A stretch of 64,000 bases of DNA from Nocardia lijiangensis NBRC 108240 (lineage in GTDB: Bacteria > Actinomycetota > Actinomycetes > Mycobacteriales > Mycobacteriaceae): NCBI RefSeq assembly GCF_001613045.1, contig NZ_BDBP01000028.1, positions 35,708 through 99,707 of the forward strand, given 5' to 3'. The translations under genes were made by a program, and so were the position numbers. The notes beneath the pieces are model-generated. The model made no database searches and was not told where the DNA came from. It worked only from the letters and a program-made list of their open reading frames with translations. Shown here piece by piece: positions 34,247-43,201 of this stretch; position 1 is the stretch's first letter, and each line of letters starts with the position of its first letter.

Positions 34247-35230
34247 ATGAAGGCGTGGCGGGTCCACGATCTCGGGGAGCCGGGCACGGTGCTGCGGCTC
34301 GACACCGTGGCGCGGCCCGAGCCAGGTCCGCGACAGGTCCTCGTGCGCGTCACCGGCGCCGCGGCGAACTTTCCCGACGTGCTGATGTGTCGCGGGCTGT
34401 ACCAGGTGCGCCCGCCGCTGCCGTTCACGCCGGGCGTCGAAGTGTGCGGCGAGGTCGTTGCCGTGGGCGCCGACGTAGCCGGGATCGCGATCGGCGATCG
34501 CGTGATCGGCGGAACCGCATTGCCGCACGGCGGTTTCGCGGAATTCGCCCTGATGGACGCCGCGCAGACGTTTCCCGCACCGCCCGCGCTGGACGACGCC
34601 GAAGCGGCCGCGCTGTACATCGGATACCAGACCGGATGGTTCGGATTGCATCGCCGCGCCGGTCTGAAAGCGGGGGAGACCTTGCTCGTGCACGCCGCGG
34701 CCGGTGGCGTGGGCAGCGCCGCCATCCAGCTCGGCAAGGCCGCGGGCGCCAGGGTGATCGGGGTCGTCGGCGGTCCCGAGAAGGCGGCCTACGCTGCGAA
34801 ACTGGGCGCCGACATCGTGATCGACCGGCGCACACAGGATTTCGTCGAGGTCGTCAAGGACGTGACGAACAACCGGGGCGCCGACGTCGTCTACGACCCC
34901 GTCGGCGGCGACGTCTATGCGCGGTCGACGAAGTGCATCGCCTTCGAAGGCCGGATCCTGGTCGTGGGATTCGCCGGTGGGGACATCCAAAAGGCCGCAC
35001 TGAATCATGCGCTGGTCAAGAACTATTCGATCGTCGGCCTGCACTGGGGTCTGTACAACGCGTACGAACCGGCGGCGGTCGCCGAATGCCATCGCACGTT
35101 GACCAGGCTCGCCGGGGAGGGCGCGGTCAAGCCCCTGGTCAGCGAACGCCTGTCGCTGGAGGGCATTGCCGAGGGTGTGCAGCGCCTCGCCGACGGCAAG
35201 ACCGTCGGCCGGGTCGTCTACGCACCATGA
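34247..35230 (+). CDS. Zinc-less MDR, NADPH:quinone oxidoreductase-like
   Basis: A 327-residue medium-chain dehydrogenase/reductase without the zinc ligands, quinone-reductase/enoyl-reductase type: MKAWRVHDLGEPGTVLRL, AANFPDVLMCRGLYQV, HAAAGGVGSAAIQLGKAAGA (NADPH loop). ATG 34247 has GAGGTGA 6 bases upstream; GTG 34238 is less likely. Lies 10 bases after the SDR stop. It probably reduces the C=C of an unsaturated carbonyl or CoA ester. Confidence 0.88.
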   Translation: MKAWRVHDLGEPGTVLRLDTVARPEPGPRQVLVRVTGAAANFPDVLMCRGLYQVRPPLPFTPGVEVCGEVVAVGADVAGIAIGDRVIGGTALPHGGFAEFALMDAAQTFPAPPALDDAEAAALYIGYQTGWFGLHRRAGLKAGETLLVHAAAGGVGSAAIQLGKAAGARVIGVVGGPEKAAYAAKLGADIVIDRRTQDFVEVVKDVTNNRGADVVYDPVGGDVYARSTKCIAFEGRILVVGFAGGDIQKAALNHALVKNYSIVGLHWGLYNAYEPAAVAECHRTLTRLAGEGAVKPLVSERLSLEGIAEGVQRLADGKTVGRVVYAP

Positions 35231-35286
35231 GCGGCGCGACCGCTCGCGCGGGCAGCCATCGAACACACACCACAGAGGAGAACACC

Positions 35287-36048
35287 ATGAGCAACGGGAC
35301 TCCGCGCATCGCCGTCGTCACCGGCGCGGCGCGCGGCATCGGGGCCGCCGTCGCGCGACGGCTCGCCGCGGACGGTATGGCGGTAGCGGTACTCGATCTG
35401 GACGAGGCCGCGGCCAAGCCGGTGGTCGAGGACATCGAAGCCGCAGGCGGCCGCGGACTCGCGGTCGGCGCGGATGTGGCCGACGAAGCCGCGGTGACCG
35501 CGGCTGTGGAGCGCGTCGTCGCCGAACTCGGTCCGCCGACGGTGCTCGTCAACAACGCGGGCATCCTGCGCGACAACCTGCTGTTCAAGATGACCGCCGA
35601 CGATTGGGACGCCGTCATGGACGTGCACCTGCGCGGCGCGTTTCTGTGCACCCGCGCGGTGCAGCGCCACATGCTCGACGAGGGGTGGGGGCGCATCGTC
35701 AGCCTCTCCAGCACCTCGGCGCTCGGCAACCGCGGCCAGGCCAACTACGCCGCTGCCAAGGCCGGTCTCCAGGGCTTCACCAAGACTCTCGCGCTCGAAC
35801 TCGGCAAGTTCGGTGTCACCGCCAACGCTGTTGCGCCAGGATTCATCGAGACGGACATGACCGCGGCCACGGCCGAACGCATGGGCGTGTCCTTCGAGGA
35901 TTTCAAGAAGGTGGTTATCGCACAGATCCCGGTCGCTCGCGCTGGAACGCCCGAGGACATCGCGCACACCGTGTCGTTCCTGGCCAGCGAGGGCGCGGGA
36001 TTCGTGTCCGGCCAGGTCGTCTACGTGGCCGGCGGACCTCGGGACTAG
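35287..36048 (+). CDS. SDR family, FabG-like 3-oxoacyl reductase
   Basis: A 253-residue FabG-type SDR: TGAARGIGAAVA, NNAGILRDN, SLSSTSA with catalytic Ser, YAAAKAG (Tyr-x3-Lys) and LASEGAGFVSGQVVYVAGG. The sequence LRDNLLFKMT after NNAGI is typical of 3-oxoacyl-ACP/CoA reductases. ATG 35287 follows GAGGAG. Next to a MaoC hydratase (20 bases), it fits (R)-3-hydroxyacyl-CoA oxidation coupled to (R)-specific hydration. Confidence 0.92.
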   Translation: MSNGTPRIAVVTGAARGIGAAVARRLAADGMAVAVLDLDEAAAKPVVEDIEAAGGRGLAVGADVADEAAVTAAVERVVAELGPPTVLVNNAGILRDNLLFKMTADDWDAVMDVHLRGAFLCTRAVQRHMLDEGWGRIVSLSSTSALGNRGQANYAAAKAGLQGFTKTLALELGKFGVTANAVAPGFIETDMTAATAERMGVSFEDFKKVVIAQIPVARAGTPEDIAHTVSFLASEGAGFVSGQVVYVAGGPRD

Positions 36049-36068
36049 GACGGAAGGAACAGCGACCG

Positions 36069-36521
36069 ATGAAGATATTCCAGGGCTTGGCCGACATGGA
36101 GAAGGCCATCGGAACTCACCTCGGATACAGCGACTGGCACACGGTGACCCAGGATCAGATCGACCGATTCGCCGACGCGACGGGCGATCACCAGTGGATT
36201 CACGTGGATCCGGTGAAAGCGGCGACGGGACCGTTCGGCACGACCGTCGCCCACGGGTTCCTCACCCTCGCACTGATTCCGATGCTGACCCAGCAGATCT
36301 ACCGCGTCGATGGCCTGTCGATGGGCGTCAACTACGGCGCCAACAAGGTCAGGTTCCCCGCCCCGGTTCCCGTGGGGTCGCGGCTGCGCGCGGGCGTCGA
36401 GTTGCTCTCGCTCGCGCCGGCGAGCCTGGGATTCCAGGCGGTCAGCCGAGTCACCGTCGACATCGATGGCGCCGCCAAGCCCGCGTGCGTGGCCGAGACC
36501 GTTGCGGTGCTGGTGCCTTGA
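36069..36521 (+). CDS. MaoC-family (R)-enoyl-CoA hydratase
   Basis: A 150-residue single hotdog domain. The hydratase motif ATGDHQWIHVDP supplies catalytic Asp40 and His45, followed by VAHGFLTLALIP. (R)-specific hydratases add water to trans-2-enoyl-CoA. The stop overlaps the next gene by TGATG. Alongside the FabG-like SDR it would complete an (R)-3-hydroxyacyl-CoA oxidation segment. Length and spacing are normal. Confidence 0.92.
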   Translation: MKIFQGLADMEKAIGTHLGYSDWHTVTQDQIDRFADATGDHQWIHVDPVKAATGPFGTTVAHGFLTLALIPMLTQQIYRVDGLSMGVNYGANKVRFPAPVPVGSRLRAGVELLSLAPASLGFQAVSRVTVDIDGAAKPACVAETVAVLVP

Positions 36522-37558
36522 TGAACAGTCGAGACGGTAAGGATCTGCCCGGCCTCGACCTGGACCGCCTGGCGGCATGGCTCGCCGATACCAGGCCGGA
36601 TCTGCTCGCCGGGCCGCTCACCGCCCGCCTGATCGCCGGCGGGAGATCCAATCTGACCTACGAGATCAGCGACGGCAGCTCGGCATGGATCGTGCGGCGG
36701 CCCCCGCTCGGTCACGTGCTGGCGACCGCGCACGACATGTCCAGGGAATACCGGGTCATGACCGCGCTGGCCGATACCGACGTCCCCGTTCCCGCCACCT
36801 ACGCACTGTGCGAGGATCCCGAAATCCTCGGAGCGCCTTTCTATCTGATGGAGCGGGTGATCGGGACTCCCTACCGCACGGCGGCCGAACTCACGGCGGT
36901 CGGCGCGGACCGCACGCGAACCATCTCGGCCGGAATGGTCGATGCCCTGGCCGACCTCCACACCGTCGATCCCGCGGAGGTCGGTCTCGCGGATTTCGGA
37001 CGCCCGAGCGGATTCCTCGCGCGACAGGTGCACCGCTGGAAGAAGCAATTGGACGCTTCCTACTCCCGGGACCTGCCGGGTGCGCACGAGCTGTACGAAA
37101 GGCTCGCGGCCCACCAGCCCCCACAGTCTCCGGATGGAATAGTCCACGGCGACTACCGGCTCGACAACGTCCTGGTGGACTCCTCCGATCGGGTGGTCGC
37201 CGTCATCGATTGGGAGATGGCCACCGTGGGTGATCCGCTCACCGACGTGGCGCTCCTGCTGCTGTACCAGCGCCTCGGAGAACTCGGTGTCACCGGCGTC
37301 GGCGATGTGGCGTTAGCGCCCGGATTCCTCACCGAATCCGAACTGCTCGACCGGTACGCCGAACGCAGCGGCCGCGACCTCGCGCATTTCGGCTTCTACC
37401 TGGGGCTCGCCGCGTTCAAACTCGTGGCGATCCTCGAGGGTATCCACTACCGCTACCTGCACGGACAAACCGTGGGATCCGGGTTCGACAGTGTGGGAGC
37501 CGGGGTCGAACCGCTCCTGCGCACCGGAATCGCAGCCCTCCAGGAGAACAATCGATGA
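36521..37558 (+). CDS. APH-type kinase (ACAD10/11 kinase-domain-like phosphotransferase)
   Basis: A 345-residue aminoglycoside-phosphotransferase-fold kinase. Catalytic loop HGDYRLDN holds Asp211; metal-binding Asp230 is in AVIDWEMATVGDPL; ATP-binding GGRSNLTYEI is N-terminal. Actinobacteria often carry such kinases beside acyl-CoA dehydrogenases; the same domain is fused in ACAD10/ACAD11 and equals LvaA in levulinate degradation, where it phosphorylates the 4-hydroxyl of 4-hydroxyacyl-CoA. By context this is probably its role; aminoglycoside resistance is unlikely. TGATG overlap with MaoC. Confidence 0.88.
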   Translation: MNSRDGKDLPGLDLDRLAAWLADTRPDLLAGPLTARLIAGGRSNLTYEISDGSSAWIVRRPPLGHVLATAHDMSREYRVMTALADTDVPVPATYALCEDPEILGAPFYLMERVIGTPYRTAAELTAVGADRTRTISAGMVDALADLHTVDPAEVGLADFGRPSGFLARQVHRWKKQLDASYSRDLPGAHELYERLAAHQPPQSPDGIVHGDYRLDNVLVDSSDRVVAVIDWEMATVGDPLTDVALLLLYQRLGELGVTGVGDVALAPGFLTESELLDRYAERSGRDLAHFGFYLGLAAFKLVAILEGIHYRYLHGQTVGSGFDSVGAGVEPLLRTGIAALQENNR

Positions 37559-37587
37559 CCGACACGGTTCTCACGATCTACGGCTGA
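37555..37587 (+). CDS. Ten-codon coupled frame (MTDTVLTIYG), possible remnant
   Basis: An ATG overlaps the kinase stop (ATGA) and opens a 10-codon frame that stops at once. The peptide MTDTVLTIYG resembles an enzyme N-terminus, so it may be the stub of a deleted gene. It could also be a leader peptide or chance. Only 14 bases separate it from the next ATG. Confidence 0.25.
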   Translation: MTDTVLTIYG

Positions 37588-37601
37588 GAGAGGTCTGAAT
37601 C

Positions 37602-38618
37602 ATGGAATCGACACAGATCCGGCTCGCCGCCCGGCCCGAGGGCGAGCCCAAGGACACCGACTTCGCCGTCGCCACGGTCGAGCTGCCGGAACTCGGCGAT
37701 GGCCAAGTGCTGCTGCGTGTCCGCTACCTGTCGCTGGATCCGTATATGCGGGGCAGGATGAGCGCGGCCAAGTCCTACGCCGCGCCCGTGGAATTGGGCA
37801 GTGTGATGGTCGGCGGCACGGTCTGCGAGGTGGTCGAGTCCCGAGCGGATTCGCTGGCTCCCGGTGACGTGGTGCTGTCGTTCTCGGGCTGGCAGACCCA
37901 TGCGGTCGCCGACGCCCGCCACGTACGGAAGCTGGATCCGGAGGCCGCGCCGATCTCGACCGCGCTCGGCGTGCTCGGTATGCCCGGGTTCACCGCCTAT
38001 GGCGGGCTGCTCGAAATCGGCCGCCCGCAGCCCGGTGAGACCGTCGTGGTCGCGGCCGCCACCGGGCCGGTCGGCTCGGCCGTCGGACAGATCGCCCGAA
38101 TCAAAGGCGCCCGCGCCGTGGGCATCGCGGGCGGGCCGGACAAGTGCCGCGCCCTGCTCGACGAATTCGGCTTCGACGCGGCGGTCGACCACCGCGCGCC
38201 CGACTTCGAGGAACGACTGGCCGAGGCGGTTCCGGATGGCATCGACGTCTATTTCGAGAACGTCGGGGGACGGGTAGCCGACGCCGTCACGCCCCTGCTG
38301 AATCGCTTCGCGCGGATACCGGTGTGCGGCCTCGTTTCGCTCTACAACGCCACCGGGCTACCCGCGGGCCCCGACCGGCTGCCGGGATTCATGCGGCAGA
38401 TCCTGACGTTGAGCCTGACGGTGCGCGGTTTCATCCAGGACGAGTTCATCCCCACTCGGCACGCGGACTTCCTGCGTGACATGCCGGGGTGGATCGGCGA
38501 CGGCTCGGTCCGATACCGGGAGGACGTCGTGGCCGGGCTCGAGAACGCGCCAGAGGCCTTCCGCGCCATGCTGTCCGGGCGCAATTTCGGCAAGGTGCTC
38601 GTCCGGGTCGGCGATTGA
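37602..38618 (+). CDS. Zinc-less MDR, NADP-dependent enone/alkenal reductase (PTGR/CurA-like) 1
   Basis: A 338-residue MDR of the leukotriene-B4 12-hydroxydehydrogenase/CurA type: RYLSLDPYMRGRMSAAKSY, LGMPGFTAYGGLLEIG, AATGPVGSAVGQIARIKGAR (NADPH loop) and DVYFENVGG. These reduce alpha,beta-unsaturated ketones or aldehydes with NADPH. It closely resembles the gene at 40465. A perfect hairpin terminator follows, so the APH-containing transcript probably ends here. Confidence 0.9.
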   Translation: MESTQIRLAARPEGEPKDTDFAVATVELPELGDGQVLLRVRYLSLDPYMRGRMSAAKSYAAPVELGSVMVGGTVCEVVESRADSLAPGDVVLSFSGWQTHAVADARHVRKLDPEAAPISTALGVLGMPGFTAYGGLLEIGRPQPGETVVVAAATGPVGSAVGQIARIKGARAVGIAGGPDKCRALLDEFGFDAAVDHRAPDFEERLAEAVPDGIDVYFENVGGRVADAVTPLLNRFARIPVCGLVSLYNATGLPAGPDRLPGFMRQILTLSLTVRGFIQDEFIPTRHADFLRDMPGWIGDGSVRYREDVVAGLENAPEAFRAMLSGRNFGKVLVRVGD

Positions 38619-38639
38619 GTCCGCCGGGCGATCCGATCG

Positions 38640-38678
38640 CGAACGGTGCCGTGACGTGACCCGTCACGGCACCGTTCG
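38640..38678. terminator. Perfect 16-bp terminator hairpin
   Basis: Arms CGAACGGTGCCGTGAC and GTCACGGCACCGTTCG around a 7-base loop, 21 bases after the reductase stop. Strong intrinsic terminator or attenuator separating the upstream gene run from the ACAD promoter. Confidence 0.8.
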
Positions 38679-38711
38679 TGTGTGTGCCGAGGCCGCACCG
38701 TCGCGGCAAAG

Positions 38712-38733
38712 TTGAACCCGATGTCGAATTCAA
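38712..38733. promoter_or_regulatory. Island operator, site D
   Basis: 22-bp palindrome with halves TTGAACCCGAT and GTCGAATTCAA, 42 bases before the acyl-CoA dehydrogenase ATG, directly after the terminator. Confidence 0.6.
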
Positions 38734-38775
38734 GTACGGTGCGAAGGAAGCCAACAGTCAGGACGAGGAGTTGCC

Positions 38776-39999
38776 ATGTTCGAGTTCTCGGAGCGAGCGC
38801 GCCGATACCAGGAGGACTTGCTCGCCTTCATGGACGAGCACGTCTATCCCGCGGAGTCGATCTACCACGCGCAGATGACGGAGTCCGGTGATCCGCATTT
38901 CCACCCGCCGATCATCGAGGAACTCAAGACCGAGGCGCGCAAGCGCGGCCTGTGGAATCTGTTCCACCCGCACTCGGAGTGGGGCCCCGGCCTGACCAAC
39001 CTGGAATACGCACCGCTCGCCGAGATCATGGGCCGCAGTGCGCATTTGGCGCCGGAAGCCACCAACTGCAACGCCCCCGACACCGGGAACATGGAAGTGC
39101 TGACGCTGTTCGGCACGCCCGAGCACAAGCAGGACTGGCTGCAGCCCCTGCTGGACGGCGAGATCGCTTCGGCGTTCGCGATGACCGAGCCCGCGGTCGC
39201 CAGTTCCGATGCCACCAATATCGAGCTGCGCATGCAGCCCGACGGCGACGAGTACATTCTCAACGGCCGGAAGTGGTGGACCTCCAACGCCTTGCACAAG
39301 AACTGCAAGGTCCTCATCGTCATGGGCAAGACGGATCCGGACGCGCCCGTGCATCGTCAGCAGAGCATGATGGTCGTCCCGATCGACACCCCGGGTGTGA
39401 CGGTCCTGCGCAACCTGGCCGTCTTCGGGTATCAGGACCGGGAAGGGCACGCGGAGGTGGTGTTCGAGAACGTCCGGGTGCCGCGCACCGCGCTGCTCGC
39501 CGGTGAGGGCGACGGGTTCATGATCGGCCAGGCCCGCCTCGGGCCGGGGCGGATCCACCACTGCATGCGCGCGATCGGCATGGCCGAGCGGGCGCTGGAC
39601 CTGATGATCGATCGGGCGCAGGCGCGGACGACGTTCGGCGCGCCGGTGGCCGACCGCGCCAATATCCAGGATTGGATCGCCGAGTCCCGCATCGAGATCG
39701 AGATGGCGCGGTTGCTGACGCTCAAAGCCGCCCATCTGATGGACACCGTCGGAAACCGCAACGCGCGCGTCGAGATCGCCGCGATCAAGGTGGCCGCGCC
39801 CCAGGTCGCGCTGAAGGTGGTCGACCGGGCCATTCAGGTGCACGGCGGTGGCGGCGTCTCCGACGATTTCCCGCTGGCGAGCATGTACGCGCACCTGCGG
39901 ACGTTGCGCCTGGCGGACGGGCCGGACGAGGTGCACAAGCGCACGATCGCCCAGATGGAGCTGCGCCGCCGCGACCCCGCGTGGGGCAAGCGACCGTAA
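38776..39999 (+). CDS. Acyl-CoA dehydrogenase, ACAD10/11-like
   Basis: A 407-residue ACAD flavoprotein. FAD/acyl-CoA signatures [28 protein letters not shown] and [19 protein letters not shown] are present, as is [17 protein letters not shown]. The C-terminal region [16 protein letters not shown] is the version found in ACAD10/11 and LvaC-type proteins rather than the YEGTSQIQR of ordinary beta-oxidation ACADs. By family knowledge this branch works on 4-phosphoacyl-CoA produced by the APH kinase. First gene after operator D. Standard dehydrogenation of a branched acyl-CoA is the alternative. Confidence 0.9.
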   Translation: MFEFSERARRYQEDLLAFMDEHVYPAESIYHAQMTESGDPHFHPPIIEELKTEARKRGLWNLFHPHSEWGPGLTNLEYAPLAEIMGRSAHLAPEATNCNAPDTGNMEVLTLFGTPEHKQDWLQPLLDGEIASAFAMTEPAVASSDATNIELRMQPDGDEYILNGRKWWTSNALHKNCKVLIVMGKTDPDAPVHRQQSMMVVPIDTPGVTVLRNLAVFGYQDREGHAEVVFENVRVPRTALLAGEGDGFMIGQARLGPGRIHHCMRAIGMAERALDLMIDRAQARTTFGAPVADRANIQDWIAESRIEIEMARLLTLKAAHLMDTVGNRNARVEIAAIKVAAPQVALKVVDRAIQVHGGGGVSDDFPLASMYAHLRTLRLADGPDEVHKRTIAQMELRRRDPAWGKRP

Positions 40000-40043
40000 C
40001 CGGACGGAAGTACCGACACAACCCACTCCCAGAGGAGGAACCG

Positions 40044-40367
40044 ATGGCCGAACCCTGCGTGGTGGTGGCGACCATGGTCGCGAAGCCGGGCCAGGAAGAG
40101 CTGGTGGAGACGACCCTGCGCGCGGCGGCATCCGCCGTGCACGCCGAGCCGGGCTGTCTGCTGTACGCACTGCACCGAAAGGCCGGAGAACCCGGTCGTT
40201 TCGTGATGATCGAGAAATGGGCTTCGAAGGAAGCGCTGCGCGCCCACGGGCAAGGTGCGGCGCTGCGTCAGGTCGGCGCGGCCTTGGGCGAGGCACTCGC
40301 CGGTGCGCCCGAGGTGTCGGTCTTCGAGCCGTTGCCCGCGGGCGATCCCGAACTGGGAGCGCTCTGA
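40044..40367 (+). CDS. ABM-family (antibiotic biosynthesis monooxygenase) protein
   Basis: A 107-residue dimeric alpha+beta-barrel protein (VVVATMVAKPGQEELVETTL, VHAEPGCLLYALHRKAGEPG, FVMIEKWASKEALRAH). The ABM fold covers cofactor-free monooxygenases such as ActVA-Orf6 and heme-degrading IsdG, but many members are not enzymes or have unknown roles. Strong AGAGGAGG precedes ATG 40044. Downstream of ACAD, it may oxidise a product or serve as a small partner protein; LvaB, the small partner of the LvaA kinase, is not clearly matched. Confidence 0.8.
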   Translation: MAEPCVVVATMVAKPGQEELVETTLRAAASAVHAEPGCLLYALHRKAGEPGRFVMIEKWASKEALRAHGQGAALRQVGAALGEALAGAPEVSVFEPLPAGDPELGAL

Positions 40368-40464
40368 TATCAGGACTCGCTGGTCGGGCGGACCGGCTCG
40401 ACAGCGTGGGACGCCGTGCCACGGGGCAGCTCGCGGCACGGCGGTACGAACGAGAAGAGATCTC

Positions 40465-41466
40465 ATGACGAAAACACAGCAGGTGCGGCTCGCGCAGCGC
40501 CCGTCCGGATTGACCGACGCCGACACCTGGAACGTGACGACCGAGGAACTCCCCGCGCTCTCCGCGGGACAGATTCTGGTCAAGGTCGACTTCATCTCCC
40601 TCGATCCCGCGATGCGCGGCTGGCTCAACGACGTTCGCTCGTACGTGCCGCCGGTCGGGATCGGCGAGGTGATGCGGTCGCTGGACATCGCCACGGTCGT
40701 CGAATCGACGCACCCGGACTTCGCCGTCGGCGACACCGTCAGCGGAACGTTCGGGGTCACCGAATTCGCGATCAGCGACGGGAACGGCGTCCAGAAGGTC
40801 GACTCCAGCGTCGCGCCGGGCCCCACGTGGCTCGGCGCGCTCGGAATGCCCGGCATGACGGCCTATTTCGGTCTGCTCGAGGTCGGGAAGCTCAGCGCGG
40901 GGGAGACCGTCGTCGTGTCGGCCGCGGCCGGAGCCGTCGGCAGCGTGGTGGGGCAGATCGCGAAAGCCAAGGGCGCCACCGTGATCGGCATCGCCGGTGG
41001 AGCGGAGAAGTGCCGCTGGCTCACTGAGGAACTCGGTTTCGACGCGGCCGTCGACTATCGGAACGAGGACGTGCTGCGGCGGTTGCGCGAAGTGGCCCCC
41101 AAGGGGATCGACATCTATTTCGACAATGTGGGCGGCGACATTCTCGACGCCGCGCTCGCCAATCTCCGCCGTGGCGCCCGTGTCGTGCTGTGCGGGGCGA
41201 TCTCCGCCTACAACGACGAGACGCTGTCGACAGGGCCGTCGCGCTACATGTCGCTGTTGGTGTTTCGCGCGTCCATGACCGGATTCGTGGTCTTCGACTA
41301 TGCCGACCGCTACGGCGAGGCCATCGCAGAGATCTCGCAATGGCTGGCCGACGGGACGCTGAAGAGCCGTGAGCACGTCGTCGAGGGCGGTATCGGACGG
41401 TTCGGCGAAACGCTGAACATGCTGTTCACCGGTGCGAATGTCGGAAAGCTCGTGCTGGCGCTCTGA
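40465..41466 (+). CDS. Zinc-less MDR, NADP-dependent enone/alkenal reductase (PTGR/CurA-like) 2
   Basis: A 333-residue paralogue of the MDR at 37602, with the same FISLDPAMRGWLNDVRSY, LGMPGMTAYFGLLEVG, AAAGAVGSVVGQIAKAKGA and DIYFDNVGGDILD pattern. It likely reduces an unsaturated ketone with NADPH. ATG 40465 follows GAGAAGAGA. Last gene of the ACAD run; a terminator hairpin follows the stop. Two such reductases plus a third zinc-less MDR point to a chain or ring with repeated C=C-C=O intermediates. Confidence 0.9.
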   Translation: MTKTQQVRLAQRPSGLTDADTWNVTTEELPALSAGQILVKVDFISLDPAMRGWLNDVRSYVPPVGIGEVMRSLDIATVVESTHPDFAVGDTVSGTFGVTEFAISDGNGVQKVDSSVAPGPTWLGALGMPGMTAYFGLLEVGKLSAGETVVVSAAAGAVGSVVGQIAKAKGATVIGIAGGAEKCRWLTEELGFDAAVDYRNEDVLRRLREVAPKGIDIYFDNVGGDILDAALANLRRGARVVLCGAISAYNDETLSTGPSRYMSLLVFRASMTGFVVFDYADRYGEAIAEISQWLADGTLKSREHVVEGGIGRFGETLNMLFTGANVGKLVLAL

Positions 41467-41475
41467 ACTCGACGC

Positions 41476-41509
41476 TCGGGGCCCGGTGCGACACCGCGCG
41501 GGGCCCCGA
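41476..41509. terminator. Terminator hairpin after MDR gene
   Basis: TCGGGGCCC and GGGCCCCGA arms of 9 bp enclose a 16-base loop that itself can pair (GGTG/CACC). Ten bases after the stop. Confidence 0.6.
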
Positions 41510-41653
41510 CATGTGTGCGGCCACGGTCGGAGGTCCGGCTCCCGCGCCGCGACGATGGTCGGCAGCGCGAGAGCCGGGCGGTCGGCTCGCCGCCGTGTTC
41601 CTTTCCTGTTCTCCGGCAGGTGCTTCCGAGCAGGGATCCGTGGATCGCTGGGC

Positions 41654-42307
41654 TCACGACCGTCCGAGCGCGGCCCACAGCGATTCGGTGGTGCCCGCCG
41701 CGTCGCGGTGCAGGACGCCGGTGAGCCCCGCGCGCTCGGCCGCGACGATGTTCTGCGGCAGGTCGTCCACCATCACGGTCGCTCCGGGCTCGACATCCAG
41801 ACGGGCGCAGGCGATGTCGTATGCGCGCCGCGCGGGCTTGCGCACTCCGATCTCGCCGGAGATGGTGACGGCGTCGAACATCGAAGCGAGATCGAATCCG
41901 GCGTAGCAGTCGTCGCCGAGTGAGTTCGACAGCAGCCCGACGCGGAACCCGGCGTCTCTGACTTCGGCCACCAGCGCGATCATGGCGGAGTCGGCGCGCA
42001 GGCTGGACTGGATACGGCGAACGAGGCCGTCCCCGTCTACCTCGACACCGTGCGCGCGCAGGCGCGCGGCGAATCCCTGTTCGAACTCGCTCTCGCCGAT
42101 CCGGCCCTCCTCGTGCGCGACCAGTAGCGCCCGCGCCTCCGCGTCGTCGCCGAACAGGCGCAGCGGTAAGCGGGGGTCGCAGCCGAGCGACTCGCCGAGC
42201 GCTTCGAACGCGCCGAGGACGCTGGAGGTCAGCACACCCCCGAAGTCGAACAGAACGGCGGTCGCCTGGACACGGTGCTCGGTCGGGGCCGGTTGCGGGG
42301 TGGTCAT
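41654..42307 (-). CDS. HAD-superfamily hydrolase (ACAD10/sEH N-domain-like phosphatase)
   Basis: A 217-residue HAD phosphatase. Motif I is in VLFDFGGVLTSS (nucleophile Asp), motif II near LLSNSLG, motif III Lys in GVRKPARRAYD, and motif IV in VMVDDLPQNI. This fold is the type found as the N-terminal domain of soluble epoxide hydrolase and of ACAD10. ATG 42307 has AAAGGGA 7 bases upstream. Transcribed divergently from a TetR gene over operator E. In an island with matching APH and ACAD genes, a role in removing or controlling phosphate on acyl intermediates is plausible but inferred. Confidence 0.85.
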   Translation of the reverse strand: MTTPQPAPTEHRVQATAVLFDFGGVLTSSVLGAFEALGESLGCDPRLPLRLFGDDAEARALLVAHEEGRIGESEFEQGFAARLRAHGVEVDGDGLVRRIQSSLRADSAMIALVAEVRDAGFRVGLLSNSLGDDCYAGFDLASMFDAVTISGEIGVRKPARRAYDIACARLDVEPGATVMVDDLPQNIVAAERAGLTGVLHRDAAGTTESLWAALGRS

Positions 42308-42439
42308 GGGGATTCCCTTTCCGCTCGGTGTTGCCGGACGAGGCGTCACGGTGTCGAGTGCGCGCGGCTGCCGAGGCGCAGCCGCGCGCCGGGTGCGAGT
42401 GTCCGGCAGGTCGAGTGTCGTTTCTCGCACCGAGCTTAG

Positions 42440-42461
42440 TTGAATATGAGTTCATGTTCAA
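42440..42461. promoter_or_regulatory. Island operator, site E
   Basis: 22-bp palindrome with halves TTGAATATGAG and TTCATGTTCAA between the divergent HAD and TetR genes. A nested ATGAGTTCAT is itself palindromic-like. Confidence 0.6.
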
Positions 42462-42561
42462 TGTTGACTGCGGCCCGTGAGCGGGCGTTTTGTTCGGCGG
42501 CGTGACCCGGCGAGCGGTACCGGTCCGCTGGCATTGGACGGATGGATGGGAGACTGTGCCG

Positions 42562-43164
42562 GTGACCGGATCAGAAGACCGCTCGCGCGCGGACGAGACG
42601 CGAGCACGGCTGTTGGATGCCGCCGTTGCCGCCTTCGCGGAGCGTGGCTTCCACGGCTCGACGACCCGCGATATCACCTCGATCGCGGGCCTCAGCACCG
42701 CGGCCATCTACGTTCATCACCGTTCCAAGGAGGAGTTGCTCTACCAGGTCTCGCGGATCGGTCATCAGGACATCCTGGACAGGGTCCGGGCGGCCATCGC
42801 CTCCGCGAACGATCCGGTCGACCAGTTGATCGCGGTGATCCGTGAATTCGCGATCCATCACGCACGCGCGCACACCGTGGCGAGGGTCATCAACTACGAG
42901 CTGACCGCGCTCAGCCCGGAACACCAGCGCGAGATCAAGGAGATCCGGCGCGTCATCGACAGCGAGGTGCGGAGCCTGATCGAGCGCGGCGTCGCGGCGG
43001 GTGACTTCGACAACCCGAATCCGCGTATGGCGGCGATCGCGCTGCTCTCGCTCGGCATCGACCTCGCACGGTGGTATCGGGAGGACGGACCGTGGGCACC
43101 CGAGGAGATCGGCGACTACTACGTCGACCTCGCCCTGCGGATCGTGGGCGCGCGGAGCGCCTGA
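42562..43164 (+). CDS. TetR-family regulator, third of the island
   Basis: A 200-residue TetR protein (VTGSEDRSRADETRARLLDA..., HTH with GFHGSTTRDITSIAGLS and AAIYVHHRSKEELLYQV). The ligand domain (HHARAHTVARVINYELTALS) is typical of KstR2/FadR-like acyl-CoA responsive regulators. GTG 42562 is preferred since GGGAG lies 9 bases away; GTG 42556 is 3 bases from it. It is less like the two paralogues at 30781 and 32531. Operator E in its promoter fits autoregulation. Confidence 0.86.
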   Translation: MTGSEDRSRADETRARLLDAAVAAFAERGFHGSTTRDITSIAGLSTAAIYVHHRSKEELLYQVSRIGHQDILDRVRAAIASANDPVDQLIAVIREFAIHHARAHTVARVINYELTALSPEHQREIKEIRRVIDSEVRSLIERGVAAGDFDNPNPRMAAIALLSLGIDLARWYREDGPWAPEEIGDYYVDLALRIVGARSA

Positions 43165-43170
43165 CCTGTC

Positions 43171-43187
43171 GCGGCGGTGGCCGCCGC
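43171..43187. terminator. Short bidirectional terminator hairpin
   Basis: Perfect 7-bp GC stem GCGGCGG/CCGCCGC with a TGG loop in the 37-base gap between convergent TetR and hydrolase genes. Confidence 0.5.
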
Positions 43188-43201
43188 TGTCATTCTTGGA
43201 T

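Noticed and set aside
38758..41376. An ~870-codon open frame on the minus strand over the ACAD, ABM and MDR genes
   Set aside because: Composition is typical of antisense shadows and the plus-strand genes have complete active sites.
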